Part shown: positions 24,601 through 37,264 of the stretch, piece after piece | Position numbering within the stretch: the first letter of the stretch is position 1 | How the letters are laid out: each line of letters begins with the position of its first letter | Origin: Cardiocondyla obscurior | Lineage: Eukaryota; Arthropoda; Insecta; Hymenoptera; Formicidae | Assembly (NCBI RefSeq): GCF_019399895.1 | Contig: NC_091869.1 | Location: 6,448,001 to 6,512,000 of the forward strand | Direction: 5' to 3' | DNA: 64,000 nt | Program-made: the position numbers and the translations under genes | The notes under the pieces: model-generated | The model's database searches: none | Told to the model about the DNA's origin: nothing | What the model saw: the letters and a program-made list of their open reading frames with translations, nothing else

Positions 24601-27600
24601 GCTCTCGTCTCTCTGACATATACACAAGAGTTTTTAATATCCACGTGTCCGGTTTCGAGCATCTTGCCCTCGCGAATAACTTTTAAACGTTATTCTCGAT
24701 ATCTACGTGAGAATAAGCATGAAAAATATATATTTTTCAATCCGGTGGAAAGCGATTTGATCATTAATTTATGCGCCCGCTCAAATTTCTTAGCAAGTAT
24801 TCGAAAAATGCATCTCTTGCCGCTAATTACGGGATAGATATTGAAATTAACAACATTGTGTTAGAAGGCAATGCGCGCCGCGGTGTGCATTCCGCGGTTA
24901 CGCGAATCTCACGGTAATTATTAACGATGTAACCCGGAAGTGGTTTGGACCTGGGAGAACAGAGCGAGGTGGAAAGTCAAACATACAGCAACGATAGTAG
25001 ATTATTTTATCGTTATTCCGCATACACGCGCCACATTCGTATGCGTGAATATTTTCGCGCAATTGCAGCGCACAACGCGAGTTTTGCATTCACGCAATCT
25101 GTAACACATTTTTCTCTCTCTCGACCGTGTCTTTTTTTCCATATTTTTTTTTCTTTTTTTTTGTTGTAATCTTTCGATCTTTGCCTTTCTAATTTTTTTT
25201 TTCTTTTTTTTTTACGTGATTATTTTGCAAATTGTATACACTGGGAATGCCTTTACTTACATATTCGATTTAATGCGTGTAAGCGTATTAGCTTTGTTAG
25301 TAATCTAAAGTACGCACTCTCACGTACCAGTCTTGATTGCAATTTGCAAAATTGTGCCGCTCTAGATGCTTTAGTTTCCCTTGAAATTTCTACGAACATT
25401 TTTCTTGCTTTCGGGATAGATTCGATATTCATCTTCGTTAAATCTCAAATCGATTTGCACGTAAAAGCGTCGCTGTTGCAATCGATATTTGTATTCGAGC
25501 CCTTTCCGCTCTTTCAAAAAAAAAAGCCGTGTCCATTACAAAACTTTTTCTTTCTTTTTTTTTCTTTTTTTTCAAAGAGCGCTAATAGTCCGCCGCTAAT
25601 AACAGACATATGACACAGACACGCTAACTTTATCTGATAGCGAGTAACTACGACTAATGACGTTGGAGTTTCTTTTAAAGCCGTAGGAAATTAACACGAC
25701 GCAGTCAGGAAGTAAGATAAATTGAAGGGACTATAGAATAATTGGGCTGCCTTATGCCCTAATGAATCATGCGCGAAGATTGCGGAGCTGAGTTATTGTT
25801 ATGACTCCTGGCTCTCAAAATATCGATCACCCGCGCGAGGCACTGCGCCGGGTAGGAAATTGTCGGAGTTGCACACTAGCCGAATAAGAGAGAAATAACG
25901 TTATACGCCGGGACGTATTACCGGGACGAGTCTGACAAGAATTGAGAGCTCTGTCTCGGCAGCCACGGACCGCCGTCCGGCTACGCATCGTGACCGCGGC
26001 ACGGTACGCGATTCGTTAATTAATCCCTTGCCGGCGCGCGTGCGGTACGCCCAAGATCCGCATAAGAGACCCCCTCCCCCAGCCTCATTCGACCGTTGAA
26101 TCGCGCTGGCATAATACACGAATTGCGGTTTACGACGGTGATTTAACCGCCCGCGGGCAACCAGACTCGCAAAGTCCCGCCGTGCTCGCGGTTGTCCATA
26201 TTGTAATTTTCGTTTTGCTCGTATCTTGTATCCGTATCCGAAACTCACTGGAGCTTCAAACGATTTGGACGGCGCGAGCGAGTGCGTTTCCCGGAGACCT
26301 CGCCGCGAGAATAAAAATGTCAGGTGCATAACAGCGAGGAGGAATGAACGATAACTCCAGGTCGAATTAAAATATCCAGCAATGCGAAAATTATCGGTTT
26401 TATGCAAATGTTTTCTCGCGGAGTTACGTTAATTCTTAATTTCTTAATAACTTTTCTTACTTTAAAAGACAAAAAAAAAAAAATTATGAAAGAAAAAAAT
26501 GGGAATAAATTGCTTTTTAAATTAAATTAAACATAGGCTTCGGGAATATTTTTGCAACGACGTGTGCTATCGACTGATTAAGCGCTTTGATTCGTCAGAC
26601 ATTCAACGGCAGAATGATGGGAATCAAGACAAGGTCGTTCCGGCTGCCGCTCTACATTTTAATTGACAGCACCGTACATTGCCCCTAATGGTGTTTCTGT
26701 TGTCGGCGATTGAATGGTGCCTCACAATAGCTGCCTTTACGTCCTATTCAGCCCTTTCGCAGGGATAGCTGGCGGGTGGAGCTGGAGGGTAAACTACTAT
26801 GAATGTGCTAACTCGTGGCCGAGGCGATTGAGTTTAGATCGCTATTGAATTTCTACGTGCTCGGACGGCTTAGATGCGCGATTATGTCCTTTTACATCCC
26901 CACTCCTTTTAAGGAGAGACAGGAATAGCGAGGGGGGAAGAGGGAGAAGAGAGAAGAACTTCTTTAGATACGCGATCGTGTAGAAAATTCTCAGAAAGAA
27001 TAGAAAGCACAAAAGAAATGGAGATTAATGAACGGATGTATATATAATTTAAAAAGAACTTCATTATCACTTTCATTGCCGATTCTTTTTTAATAAGATT
27101 TTTAATAAAATGCGAAATTAAAATTTTAATTATCCACAGATTGTTAATGGTGGTAAAAATTATAAAAACTGTTGGAATATATTTATTACTTGTCGGCGAA
27201 AATTATTTTTTACTGAATTATTTATTTTGCCGATTTGTCTTAATCATTACGAGAGAGAAAAAAAAATTTAATTTAAAATATTCATTCAAGCATTCTTTCG
27301 CTGCTTTCGTAATAATGCCGGATTCGAAAATTGCACCCGACGGTATGCTCGTAACGGATAGATAAGTTCGCAATTTTATTGGGCTACAAACTGCAGTTGG
27401 TTATCGCGTCTTGCCGCAATTTTTCACGCCGGTGCAAATGGAGTTAGAGCCATTTCTCCACTGTTAAATCAAAATGGAAGAAAGCCCGTAAGCCGCTTAA
27501 CTCTAAATACGATCCTGCGAGGGCCGGATCGTTTCGGTGCGCGATTTATGGTCGCCGAGTCCGTGCGCTCATAACCAATGTCATAGTCAGCGTGTCAACG

Positions 27601-29860
27601 AAACTGCATTACAGCGTGGACGAGTTCAACGTCGCGCTGTTGAATGCCGGTTATTTCGCAACCAACTCCGGAAGGGAGCGATGTCCCGGCGGGGTGAGGT
27701 TTACGAGCGCCTCCGAAATCTCGGGCATGACTCGATAAAAAGCACCCCGCGGGACTCAGAAAACCAGATCCCCCTTTATCGTCCTCTGCCCGTCATGGGG
27801 ATATCACAGGATTTCATTTTCTTTCGCCCGGATTTTGACTACGGCGCGAGAGAGGGGAAGAGGGAATTTTTGAAAACAAAAAGAAAGAAAAAAAAAAAGA
27901 GATTTCTTAATAATGGAAAATTTTTTTGTTCGTAAAAAAATAAATTAATTTGTTCGAGACTTTACCGCGAGGGATAATTAATTTCTCTACTGCTGTCGGA
28001 ATTTTGTGAGGCTTAGCGCAACGATGTGTCCTCTAACAAACAATCTCGGAGCGGATTAAAAAAATACAGGACCGGTTTCCATTCTGGTATCGGCGTACCG
28101 TTAGGTCTGAAAGGTTGATCACGGATATATCGGGTGCCGAATAAAACAAGAAAGCCTGATAATGCGCATCAAAGGCACGGGCAGAAATAGAGAAGCGCTT
28201 AAGCCGATGTGCACTTGTCGAGCGTCAGCGCTTTCATCTTCGCCCTCAAAGAGCAACTCGTAAACGTTTGATGCCACAGGATCAATAAATGTATCATGCG
28301 CGAGCCGAACGCATCGGCATTAAGTTTCATCGAAAAAATGAAATCTCTGTCATCTCGCGTCTTTGTGTACGGGAAACCGCGATATCGAGTCGTGGAGCAA
28401 TCGCGACGCCGTTGAAATTTATCAGATTTTTTTCTTTATTTTTTATTTTTTCGCAAAAATTTCTTGTTAAATAAAAATTCTTCTAAACAGGCTTTTATAT
28501 TTGCAGATAATAAGTGCATCTGGTCGGAATAATGTATTATAATATTATGTCAAAAGTATATAACGAAAAGCGTATTTATCGCGAAAGAAATGCCTGGAAA
28601 GAAATTTGAGTGGCTACTGTGGAAATTCTTTTATGGGAGTTCGCACTCGTTTACGCGCATTTTTACGGCAGTTGCTTATTTTAAGATTCCGCTTGAATTT
28701 GCTGACGACGCAAACGACTTTGGGAAACTCCTTACATAGTCCCGGGCGCAATTTTTATCCTAATCTCTACTCAGCTTTCATTAAAATTAATATTTCCCCT
28801 CTTTATTACACCAATTATTATTTTATTATTTAATATTTACAAGAGCGTATCCGGAGTATTTGTTTTAATTCGCAATATGATAATTACTTTTATTAATTTC
28901 TATTCTCCCATTCCAATTTAATTTATTAACAATAATCGCGTACGCTTTTCTAAAATTTATATACGACTTTCTGCGCAAAAATTAATTTAATTGATCAAAT
29001 TATTGCAACGTTTAACGTTAATTAACTTTTTAATCACCGGCAGCGTCATAACGTTCCCGATGTAATTTATCGTTAACGTTGCGTTCAAGCAATTTTCTGT
29101 TTTCCAAACATTATCTTGAATATCGCGACACGGAGGCACGGAGATCTCGAAATAATCACCTAGGGCTGGAACTCCTCGAACGAGGAAGGGGTTTGGCAGA
29201 TTCCGTAGTAATCCGGTAAAGTCGCAACTCAAACAGTTTAAGTCAGAATAGTGGCCGAAGGGTGGTAGGTTGCGGTCGTTCAGAGGGTGTAATGGGTGGG
29301 ATTTAGGATTACGAGTGCTAGTATATGTAACGTTCGGTCCAGCAATTTATTGGCTCGACCTCCCATTCTTATTGGAACGCTCGTCGATATATATATATAT
29401 ATTCTTGTAATAATGGTATGCATAATTTCGCCCATTAATATGTATGATAGCTCAAGGTGAAAGTATTTTAAAAGTTATTATCATAAGTATCCTCGTGTCC
29501 TGTAATGTTAGTCTTTAAAGCGGCGCGAATGCCTCTGATATTAAACAATTGAAACACAGCCTGTAACTATCGCTTTGTTATGCCGCAGGCGTTTTTCTGC
29601 ACGTACGGGAGAGAGAGAGGGGGAGGAGGGGAGAGAAAAAAAAATTAATAAATTCCAGTCACGAAGGCTTCGAATTCGCTTCTTCTAAATTCGCAAAATC
29701 GACGCGCGGGGCAACGTTGATACAAGCGAGGTGGAATTTTCGGAATATTCCCCGACCGGAAAACGTAGGATGAGGCATGCGCGTATAATTTACGTGAGAG
29801 CACGTTCTGCGGCGAGCATCTCGTGAATCGTGCTATAGCGCGCGCAAGGGGGAGAGGGGG
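21690..29860. other. Non-coding, probable intron
   Basis: Largely AT-rich, with frequent A- and T-runs (22095-22130, 22990-23035, 23110-23130, 25125-25210, 26470-26482, 27890-27900). Short CpG-rich islands occur at 22740-22930, 24040-24400 and 25860-26330. A donor-like GCGAG|GTAAGC at 22646 has no matching acceptor. No protein motif, tRNA or transposon was recognised. Confidence 0.5.
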
Positions 29861-29868
29861 GGGGGGCT

Positions 29869-29912
29869 AGAGCAAAAGCAAGAGCAAGAGCAAGAGCCGG
29901 AGTTAGAGCAAG
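29869..29912 (+). repeat. Short tandem hexamer repeat (AGAGCA-like)
   Basis: About six to seven imperfect copies of AGAGCA/AAGCAA follow a G-run at 29852-29866. A degenerate coding reading is possible, but neither flank supports an exon. Confidence 0.7.
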
Positions 29913-30196
29913 GTAGGGTCAGGACTGGACAACGCGATAGCAATGCTCCGAGCTATGGAGCGACGTTGAGCGCCTTACCTACTGCTCGGTTACTGATAAC
30001 CTTCCTTCCTTCCTCCGCTTCCCTCCCTACCGCCGTCGTAACCCCTTTCGCTATTTATGACCGGTAACTTAAATCGTGAAATGTCGCTATCTTGAGAGAT
30101 CGCCGTATGATCGCCGTGACGAAATTCGCATAGATAAAGAACGGATAGCTCAAATTATTTGGAGCAAGAAGAAAATACCAAAAAATACATATACAG

Positions 30197-30198
<2 letters not shown>

Positions 30199-30235
<37 letters not shown>
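30199..30235. repeat. (TA)n microsatellite
   Basis: An uninterrupted run of about 18 AT dinucleotides. Confidence 0.95.
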
Positions 30236-30237
<2 letters not shown>

Positions 30238-30706
30238 TGCTCGCTTAGCGATTAATATATTTCGTATGTTAAATGGGCAGAATGCGCGGAATTGTGCACG
30301 TTTAACAATAAACGTTCTTCCTTGTCTTTTCTTGTGTACAAATGATTTCGTTAAAACAGAGGTAAGACTGAGATAACTCGGCGAAAGGGCGAAATTCAAG
30401 TACGTCAAAGAACAAAAGCGAGTGACATTATCCACAACGGATGGGACCGCAGTCGCCGAGTTGGCCAGGATTAATTCTTTCTGAGCGATTCAGGACGTGG
30501 GGATGGATCGTTCGGGAGACAGAAGGGCTGGAAGAAAGACCGTGGATTCTGCCGGCACTGGTCTAGCTAGAGAAAAAGTAGGGCGAAAGGGCGAGGGACA
30601 GACCGGGCGAATCGGTTATCATCCCAAGGGTTGCGAGAACCTCGTCTCGGGATCCCTCCGTCACTTTTTCTTCCTTCCCTCTCTCATTTTTTTTTTCCTC
30701 CTCTTC

Positions 30707-30731
30707 TTTTTTTTTTTTTTTTTTTTTTTTT
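30707..30731 (+). repeat. Poly-T run (25 nt)
   Basis: A long uninterrupted T-tract following CTTC-rich sequence. No target-site duplication or element body was seen that would make it a reversed poly-A tail. Confidence 0.9.
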
Positions 30732-32268
30732 CTCTATCGCCGCATATCCTTCTCTCCCGACCTTATCCTCGCCCTATTCGTCCCTGTGACCTCGATTCAC
30801 GACAATGCGGAATCATTCCGTGCTACGCAATTTTGATCCGCCTTCACATCCCTGTTTGAAAATGCTTTGACATCGGCGGACAATTAGCGCATATTAAATT
30901 GATACGCGCGCATCGTACGAGAAAATTACATAACAGGCATCTATAAAGCTCGTAGAGCAATAATGATATTAGCTGTAATTAATTAAGAGTTATTTGCAAA
31001 AACATATATGTAATTTTCCGAAATACGGTCGGAATTGAATTTCTTCCGCGGAAATTACGTCAAAGACGTAAATAGGGGCCGGGTAGTTTGGCCCGGTGGT
31101 ATTAAAAATTTAGCCTATATTTCGGGTATATTTATGCATTTTCATTAATGTAACGTTGTCGAATACCGTATCCTACGCGTGATTGGTAAAGGGCCGAGTG
31201 AACAAAGTAATATTTGCAATGCGTTGGAGTTATTGATTTTAAAGTTGAGTTGATTGGCCGCTGTACTGCGATGTAATAATATAGATGGGCCATTCAACCA
31301 TGGGATACACGTTACCAAAAGCTATTGCATCGCTAAATTGATAGTATACATGACGCAACGGAAAACGATAATTTATTCGTAACGACGGGCGCGCGCGATC
31401 TATTTTATTTCCCTCTTTCCGAGTCTTCTGCTACGTGCACGTGGGTGCACGCCCACGGACGTTCACGCACACACACGCCGCGGGACGCATTAGCGCCGTT
31501 TAGCGAAATGCAAAATTTTCGTAATATTACGCTTAATGCGATTACAGCGTTATTCTGTGCGCAACACGAAGTAATACACGGTATGCATCTCGCGGCACTA
31601 TCTAATAACGCGCGTGTCGCTTTACGCGTTCGCTTAAAAACCGTGCTGTACCGCTGGCGGATTGCGCGCGATCTCGGACGTTTCTCGGTTATGCAAATTC
31701 GCGAGATTTCATCGGGACGCGCGATTAAGCTCTCGAAACGATCGCGAATGGAAGCGGAAGTGTTTTATTGTTAAAGCGCGAACGCGAGATCGCTGATTAA
31801 CGTTTATTCTAATATTTTTCTTGCCGTTACCACGTTTCGTGCGTTTTTCTTTTTTTTTTTCTTTCTTTTTTTCCGGAGCTGAGGAAAGGCGACGGGGATT
31901 AACGCGGCGGAAAACGTGGAACTGATTATGACATTTACGAATACATCGCAATAACGTGGAATGATAATGTCCAACGACAATAAAAGACACGCTGACTATT
32001 GTCTTCTTCTGTCTCCCTCATTTTTTTTTTTTCTTTTCTCTTTTCTTTTTTACGAAACCGTGCATTGCTATTAAGCGTGCCTTTTATTACGAACCTTGCG
32101 TTTCTACTCGTAATTTGCGTTACACAATAATTTTGTCGAGGGAAAAAAAGTTTTTATTTTACGAGCCAATTGTTGCAATAAATGCAATACATTTTTTACG
32201 ATAATGACGCCCTCGTACACGCAACGGCCTTTTGTGTTTTATTTTATTTTTGCAAACTTCACTATTTG

Positions 32269-32292
32269 TTTTTTTTTTTTTTTTTTTTTTTT
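32269..32292 (+). repeat. Poly-T run (24 nt)
   Basis: An uninterrupted T-tract in AT-rich DNA, without signs of a retroposon. Confidence 0.9.
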
Positions 32293-35200
32293 AAAGCGTG
32301 CATTCTAATAGATCACAGCTGCGTCATATTTAAATGAAACGTGAAACAATAGCTCGGCATCGTTACAAAATCGTATTAAACTGCGGAACGTTAATTATAT
32401 AGATGAATATTAAATTTCTGCAACTAGAGCGCGGCGCGCGGGAAGGATAACTTCGACCTTTCTTCCCGGCGATTTCATTTTCGTGGAAATTTTAAAGGTG
32501 AGCCGGAAACATATACGCGGTCGCGTATCGAGTGAGGAAAGCAAAAAGTCGGTAAGGAGAGATGAGGCGGCTCTCTCTTACACCCACCGCCCTCCCTCGA
32601 GCGATGAAACTATAAAGCCACTCCTAGTAAGTTGTAAAATTGTAATAGCCTTCCGGTATTTACATAATGCTACGGCGTAATAAGTGGAACTCGCCGAGTT
32701 TCCATTACCATTCCACCGCTATCCGCTCTTATCTCCGCTAACGACCCAAGGGGGCCCCGCTCTCCTTCCCGCGTTCCCTCCCGTGACTTATATTTTTCCA
32801 CCTTATTCTTTGCCGGGCTAACCGCGGCGAGAAGCGGCCCGCGCCGCCGTTCGCGACTTCATCTTTTGTTCGTGTCTCGTACTTGTGAGAATTTGACTTA
32901 TTCCGCTAAGTCGAGCCCCACCGCAATTTCAAGCTAAACACACGGATTTATCAACGAGCCAAACGTACGGCGATCGACGGACATCTGCCGTCTGTTTGCA
33001 GAGCGGCAATAAAACATTTGAGGCAACGCTTCCACCGAAAGGAAATTAATTCGCGATATTTTGTTACATTTCGTTTTGATTTTGAACAATGGAAAAGTAT
33101 AAAAACGCTTGTTTCATACGGCGGACGAGGGCAATGTGAAATTTCGACGCAAATCTGCCCTGCTCTTCGCGACAAAGCGCTCATTACGCGGTCGGCAATG
33201 GGGAAAAATGCAAAACTGGATTTCGTTTTTCGGCGAGAAAGCCGAATTCCCGCTTCCGGGGCGAGAGAAAAAGAAGAAAGGCTGTAGCGGTTTCATTCGA
33301 ATAAGTGGCCTCCTTGGTTTAAGCTCTCCTTCCTCTCATCGCTTCTCTCCTCACCTTGTCCATTCACGATAATATCCTTCTTTATTCCCGAGTATCCTTC
33401 CGTGCTCTTTCTCTCTTTTTCCCTCGCGATGGGCCCTCTCTCCCGCCGACGAAATCGAGGCGAATCGTTTATTTAATTTTCGAGAGATCCCGCTATTTTA
33501 TTTTTATTCTTGGGACTTTATACACTTCGCTGATTAACCCACCTCGCGAGAGGAGCCCTCGGTACCCTTATTCCCTTTTAGACAAGGACGCCGGAACGAA
33601 GGAGGCTGCAAGAGAGTTTGCATGGGGTTTTGAAGAAGGGTTAGAGAAAACGACGGGGAGTAAGGGGGGGAGGGGGTGTCGAGTTCAGAAGCGCGCGCGG
33701 GGTGGAAAGACTCGCATCCTCCCGGGAGTTTGCGTTACTCACCGGATATAGAGATGTCTAAGCCCAGCCATCACTGAAATTGCCAGAGTTTACCTCTTCC
33801 GCCCTTTCCGTCGCGCTCCATCTCCCACTCCCCCTCCCTCCCTATCTTTCTTTCTACCTCGATCGTGCTTTCCTTTCCTTAGCACGGAACTTCCGCCCGT
33901 AAAATGTTCGACTCCTGCCTTTCATTCCCCGGCTCGTCTGCCTGCGGCTTTATTACAATGCGATTGTATTATCAAGATTTCAAGACTAGAAGTATTGGTC
34001 TTTCCCCGAGCTTTTCTCCTTTCAGCTCCTTTAAGCTTCTCATATTAATCCACCTTGTTGGAGTTGATTTCACGGAGGAATCGATGAGTTTTCCCTTTAT
34101 CGAATTTCTTCGCAATGTTTATCCGACTATTAATGATCGGTATTTCGCTTGCCGCGCCATTGTTTTATTTTTGTTTTTTTTTTTTTTTTAATGAAAGAAG
34201 GTATGTCCGCACAAAGCTTTACATTTACAAATTTAACGGGTAATTTTTATTATTAACGATTTCTATTTTCTGGCGCACTGCTTTCTTGCGTATGTAAATG
34301 TGCGCGCGCGCGCTCTTGCAATCGATCAGATGGTCCTTAAATACTAATCGAATTTCTCGCGATCTCCATATCTAATTCACCGGTTATATTATCATACCGC
34401 ACTGATATCTGCCGATTGATGTGGTTCCTGATGCGTGGGTGGTGACGTTCAATATCTAACAGGAGACGCGAGGAATATCGGAGATCGAAGACGTCACGTT
34501 CCGTGTGCAGCTTGTAATCGCATCGAATGCAGAATTCGATGTCGCGCGTCTTGGATTCGCTTGCGAGCAGCCACCTCGGAAAGTACGACCGCCGTCTCCC
34601 ATTGCTCGTCCCGACGTCGCGCGTATTCCGTCGGCGTTTTCCTTCGATTCGCGACACGCACTTCCGATAAGAATCCGCGGATTAGCCTCAGATGCTGCGA
34701 GCGCGCCTCTCGGTGACGTTTCGATTTTGACCCTGACCTTTATTCTCAGATTTATCTCATACTTTAAAACGCTATCTGGATAACGTACTTAGCTCTTTTC
34801 CGCCTCGCTCTGCAAGGCTCGCGGTTTTCCGCGAAGGAGAAATCTATTTCCTATTTTCTAAATTTTATGACGAGACAAATATCGCGAGTGCGCCTCCTCT
34901 CCGTGTTTACGTAGCGGTATGTTATATTGAAGCGTAACTTCGACTGTTAATAATGCAGCCGAGTCGATTATTTACGACTTTTCTGTCGATAACCAGACAG
35001 GTATGGAATATGAAAGACTAAAAGCAACGGCAAGAACCGCTAGCGGAGGAGTTTACCTGGAAATGTCATAGCACATCCAGACACAAATCATTCATATTTG
35101 ATGGATTTCTTATCAATTTCCCTAGTACGATCGCGTCGCGTCGAAATTTTTATTATACCTTTCCTAGAACATTGTTAGCTGCGCCGCTGCTTGTTCTCAT

Positions 35201-35296
35201 TTATTTATCCCGAAAGCAAGTTTAATTTACAAAAAGTTATTTTTGCGATTTCAATTAAAGTTTCATTTCTCTTTGTCCTTTTTTTCTTTTTTATAG

Positions 35297-35389
35297 ATGG
35301 TGACAAGGACAAAGAAGATATTCGTCGGGGGATTATCGGCGCCGACGACGCTGGAGGACGTCAAAAATTACTTCGAACAGTTTGGTCCG
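35297..35389 (+). CDS. Rbp6: Internal exon: RRM2 N-terminal half, Musashi-family RNA-binding protein (Rbp6-like)
   Basis: Seen: an acceptor (T-rich tract, TTATAG at 35291-35296), 31 complete codons in phase 0, and donor GGTCCG|GTAAGT at 35390. The translation begins MVTRTK, continues KIFVGGLSAPTTLEDVKNYF and ends EQFGP. IFVGGL is the RNP-2 motif in strand beta-1 of an RNA-recognition motif, and LEDVKNYFEQFG is helix alpha-1. Known: Musashi-family proteins carry two tandem RRMs that bind UAG-containing 3' UTR sites and control translation, chiefly in the cytoplasm of neural and germline stem cells. The wording SAPTTLEDVKNYFEQFGP matches my memory of insect Rbp6 better than fly msi. The RNP-1 motif (RGFGFVTF) would lie in the next exon, which is not in the window, nor is RRM1. 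The exon starts exactly at ATG, so this Met is normally internal, following the end of RRM1. Paralogue choice, Rbp6 rather than msi, is less certain than the family. Confidence 0.9.
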
Positions 35390-37233
35390 GTAAGTACAAA
35401 ATTTAATTTTATTTATCACGTTACTCCGTATCGCGAAATTAAAACTATCGAATTTGACGGATTTTAATAAAGCAAAAAAAAATTATTAGTCAGCGGTAAT
35501 ATGAAAGTAATGATACTTTAAATTTATTACCGATGCCGTTATAATTTAATTAAAAAAAAAAAATTCCTTAAGAAACGCCCGTATGGCATTATTTTTTTAG
35601 TGTTCTTAATCTACCTTTGTTTTCTTTGATTTGCGGGCGTTACCTTCGGTTTTCGGACATTTACTTTTTATAACAACGCCGAATAAAATTTACTATGTAA
35701 AATTGATCGTGTACCAGCATAATGTAACATATTGGTACGTCTCGCCGGAGCCACGGGCAACATCATTGACTATCATTTCAGTTGGTTACATTATCGATGT
35801 ATCGCACATCCTCGCCATTTCCTCTTGTGTCGCAAAATCGAGCGGCACTGTCGGCGACTGTGATTCATGGGATTTACATTGTTTAGTACTTTTGCATATT
35901 TTATTGGCCATTTCGCGCGGAACGCTATTGATTTTTGGGCGAACAAGTGCACTCATTTCCATTTACACGACGTCAACGGCGCGCAACGACAATTCTGCCT
36001 CGCTGCAGTTCCCATGAATTTTGATCGTTATGGCTCATAACAGTGATATCGGGCATTGCTATTTGGATTGTTTCAAAATGCGTGACATAATATTATTCAC
36101 GTGTGAATGATCTCATTCGCTCTGGTTGCCTAACTCGTTCATAGATTACAGAGAGAGAGTCAATCTTTGTTAATCGTATTATCGCGAAAATTACGTGTTT
36201 AACTTTCCCCTCATCTTTCACATGCCGGGGGATTGTTTCGGAGTATGAGTCGCGTGAAGTAGGTTGAAAAGGAAGGGAACGAAATTAAAGTGTTGAATTA
36301 AATTTTTATCGGGATCTTGAAACCGCGTTATTGTGCGGCTTTCTTCACTTCGATAAAAGTGATTCATCGGAATTCGGAGCGCCGGCAAATGGAACACACG
36401 CGCGGACTTGGATTCCAATTTCGGCGCGGTCGCTCTAAATGACTTCTCACGAGGAAGTAATAATAACTGATTCTAATACGCAGAATGGAGTAATAGTTAT
36501 TAAGTTTGAAATTTTCGGTGATATTATTTCCGAGCTGAGATCGCGTCGTAAAATTAATAGAACCTATGGCAGCTCGGAACGCTGCGGCCAAATGCGATTT
36601 TGTAATTAAAAGCCCGCGGATGGCGCTTATTCGGATCGTCTTTGCCAAAACAGATATTAAAAATGAATTTTCGATCGGTAACCTTAATTCGTTTCGGATT
36701 AGTCGCAATAAAAACAAGTATGCCACGCGTGGAGATCGCGATAGTCTTTCCATTACGGTGAATCTGATTTCTTGTCACGGTCAGGCGTGCATACACGCCC
36801 TTCCGTAACGTTCCGTTAAAGTCTGCGACGGAGCGGTCGTCTGTGGAGAGAACCGATGCTGCTTATCATCGACGGGGACTCGAGATACGGGGGAAAATTC
36901 GGCGTCGCCGAATACTCGCGTAATAAGACGACCCCGAGTCGTCCGTTGCAGATGTAGCCGGCGGATATAGGAATTTATTGGAAAACTTGGCCCGATCTTG
37001 GCCGGCGCGTAATATATGTATGTATGCCTGGCTCTCAGGTGACACGACGTGGCTTCGAAAGATCGAGGGTAGTGGAGTCGGGTCGGCGAATCGCAAGAGG
37101 GAACGGAGGAAAAATGGAAGTCACCACGGCGCACGAAGCGTTTGTCCGCGCGGCACGAGCTAGAAATTGACTTGAGATATCAGAACCCGTCGTTATCTTT
37201 ATCTCGAGCCCACGTCTAATTCCTCCCTTCTAT

Positions 37234-37264
<31 letters not shown>

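Larger units (their letters stand above)
29913..35296. other. Non-coding, intron immediately upstream of the RRM2 exon
   Basis: Mixed AT- and CpG-rich DNA without a recognisable exon. It contains the (TA)n run at 30199, long T-tracts at 30707 and 32269, and a small hairpin-capable CGTGGG-TGCACG-CCCACG at 31440. It ends in a T-rich tract and TTATAG, the acceptor for the exon at 35297. I searched for RRM1 signatures (FIGGLSW, RGFGF) by eye and found none. Confidence 0.55.

Noticed and set aside
33743..33773. Minus-strand 31-nt mini-exon with acceptor ATTTCAG and donor CCG|GTGAGT, encoding MAGLRHLYIR
   Set aside because: Too short to trust and isolated, with no neighbouring exons in the same orientation.
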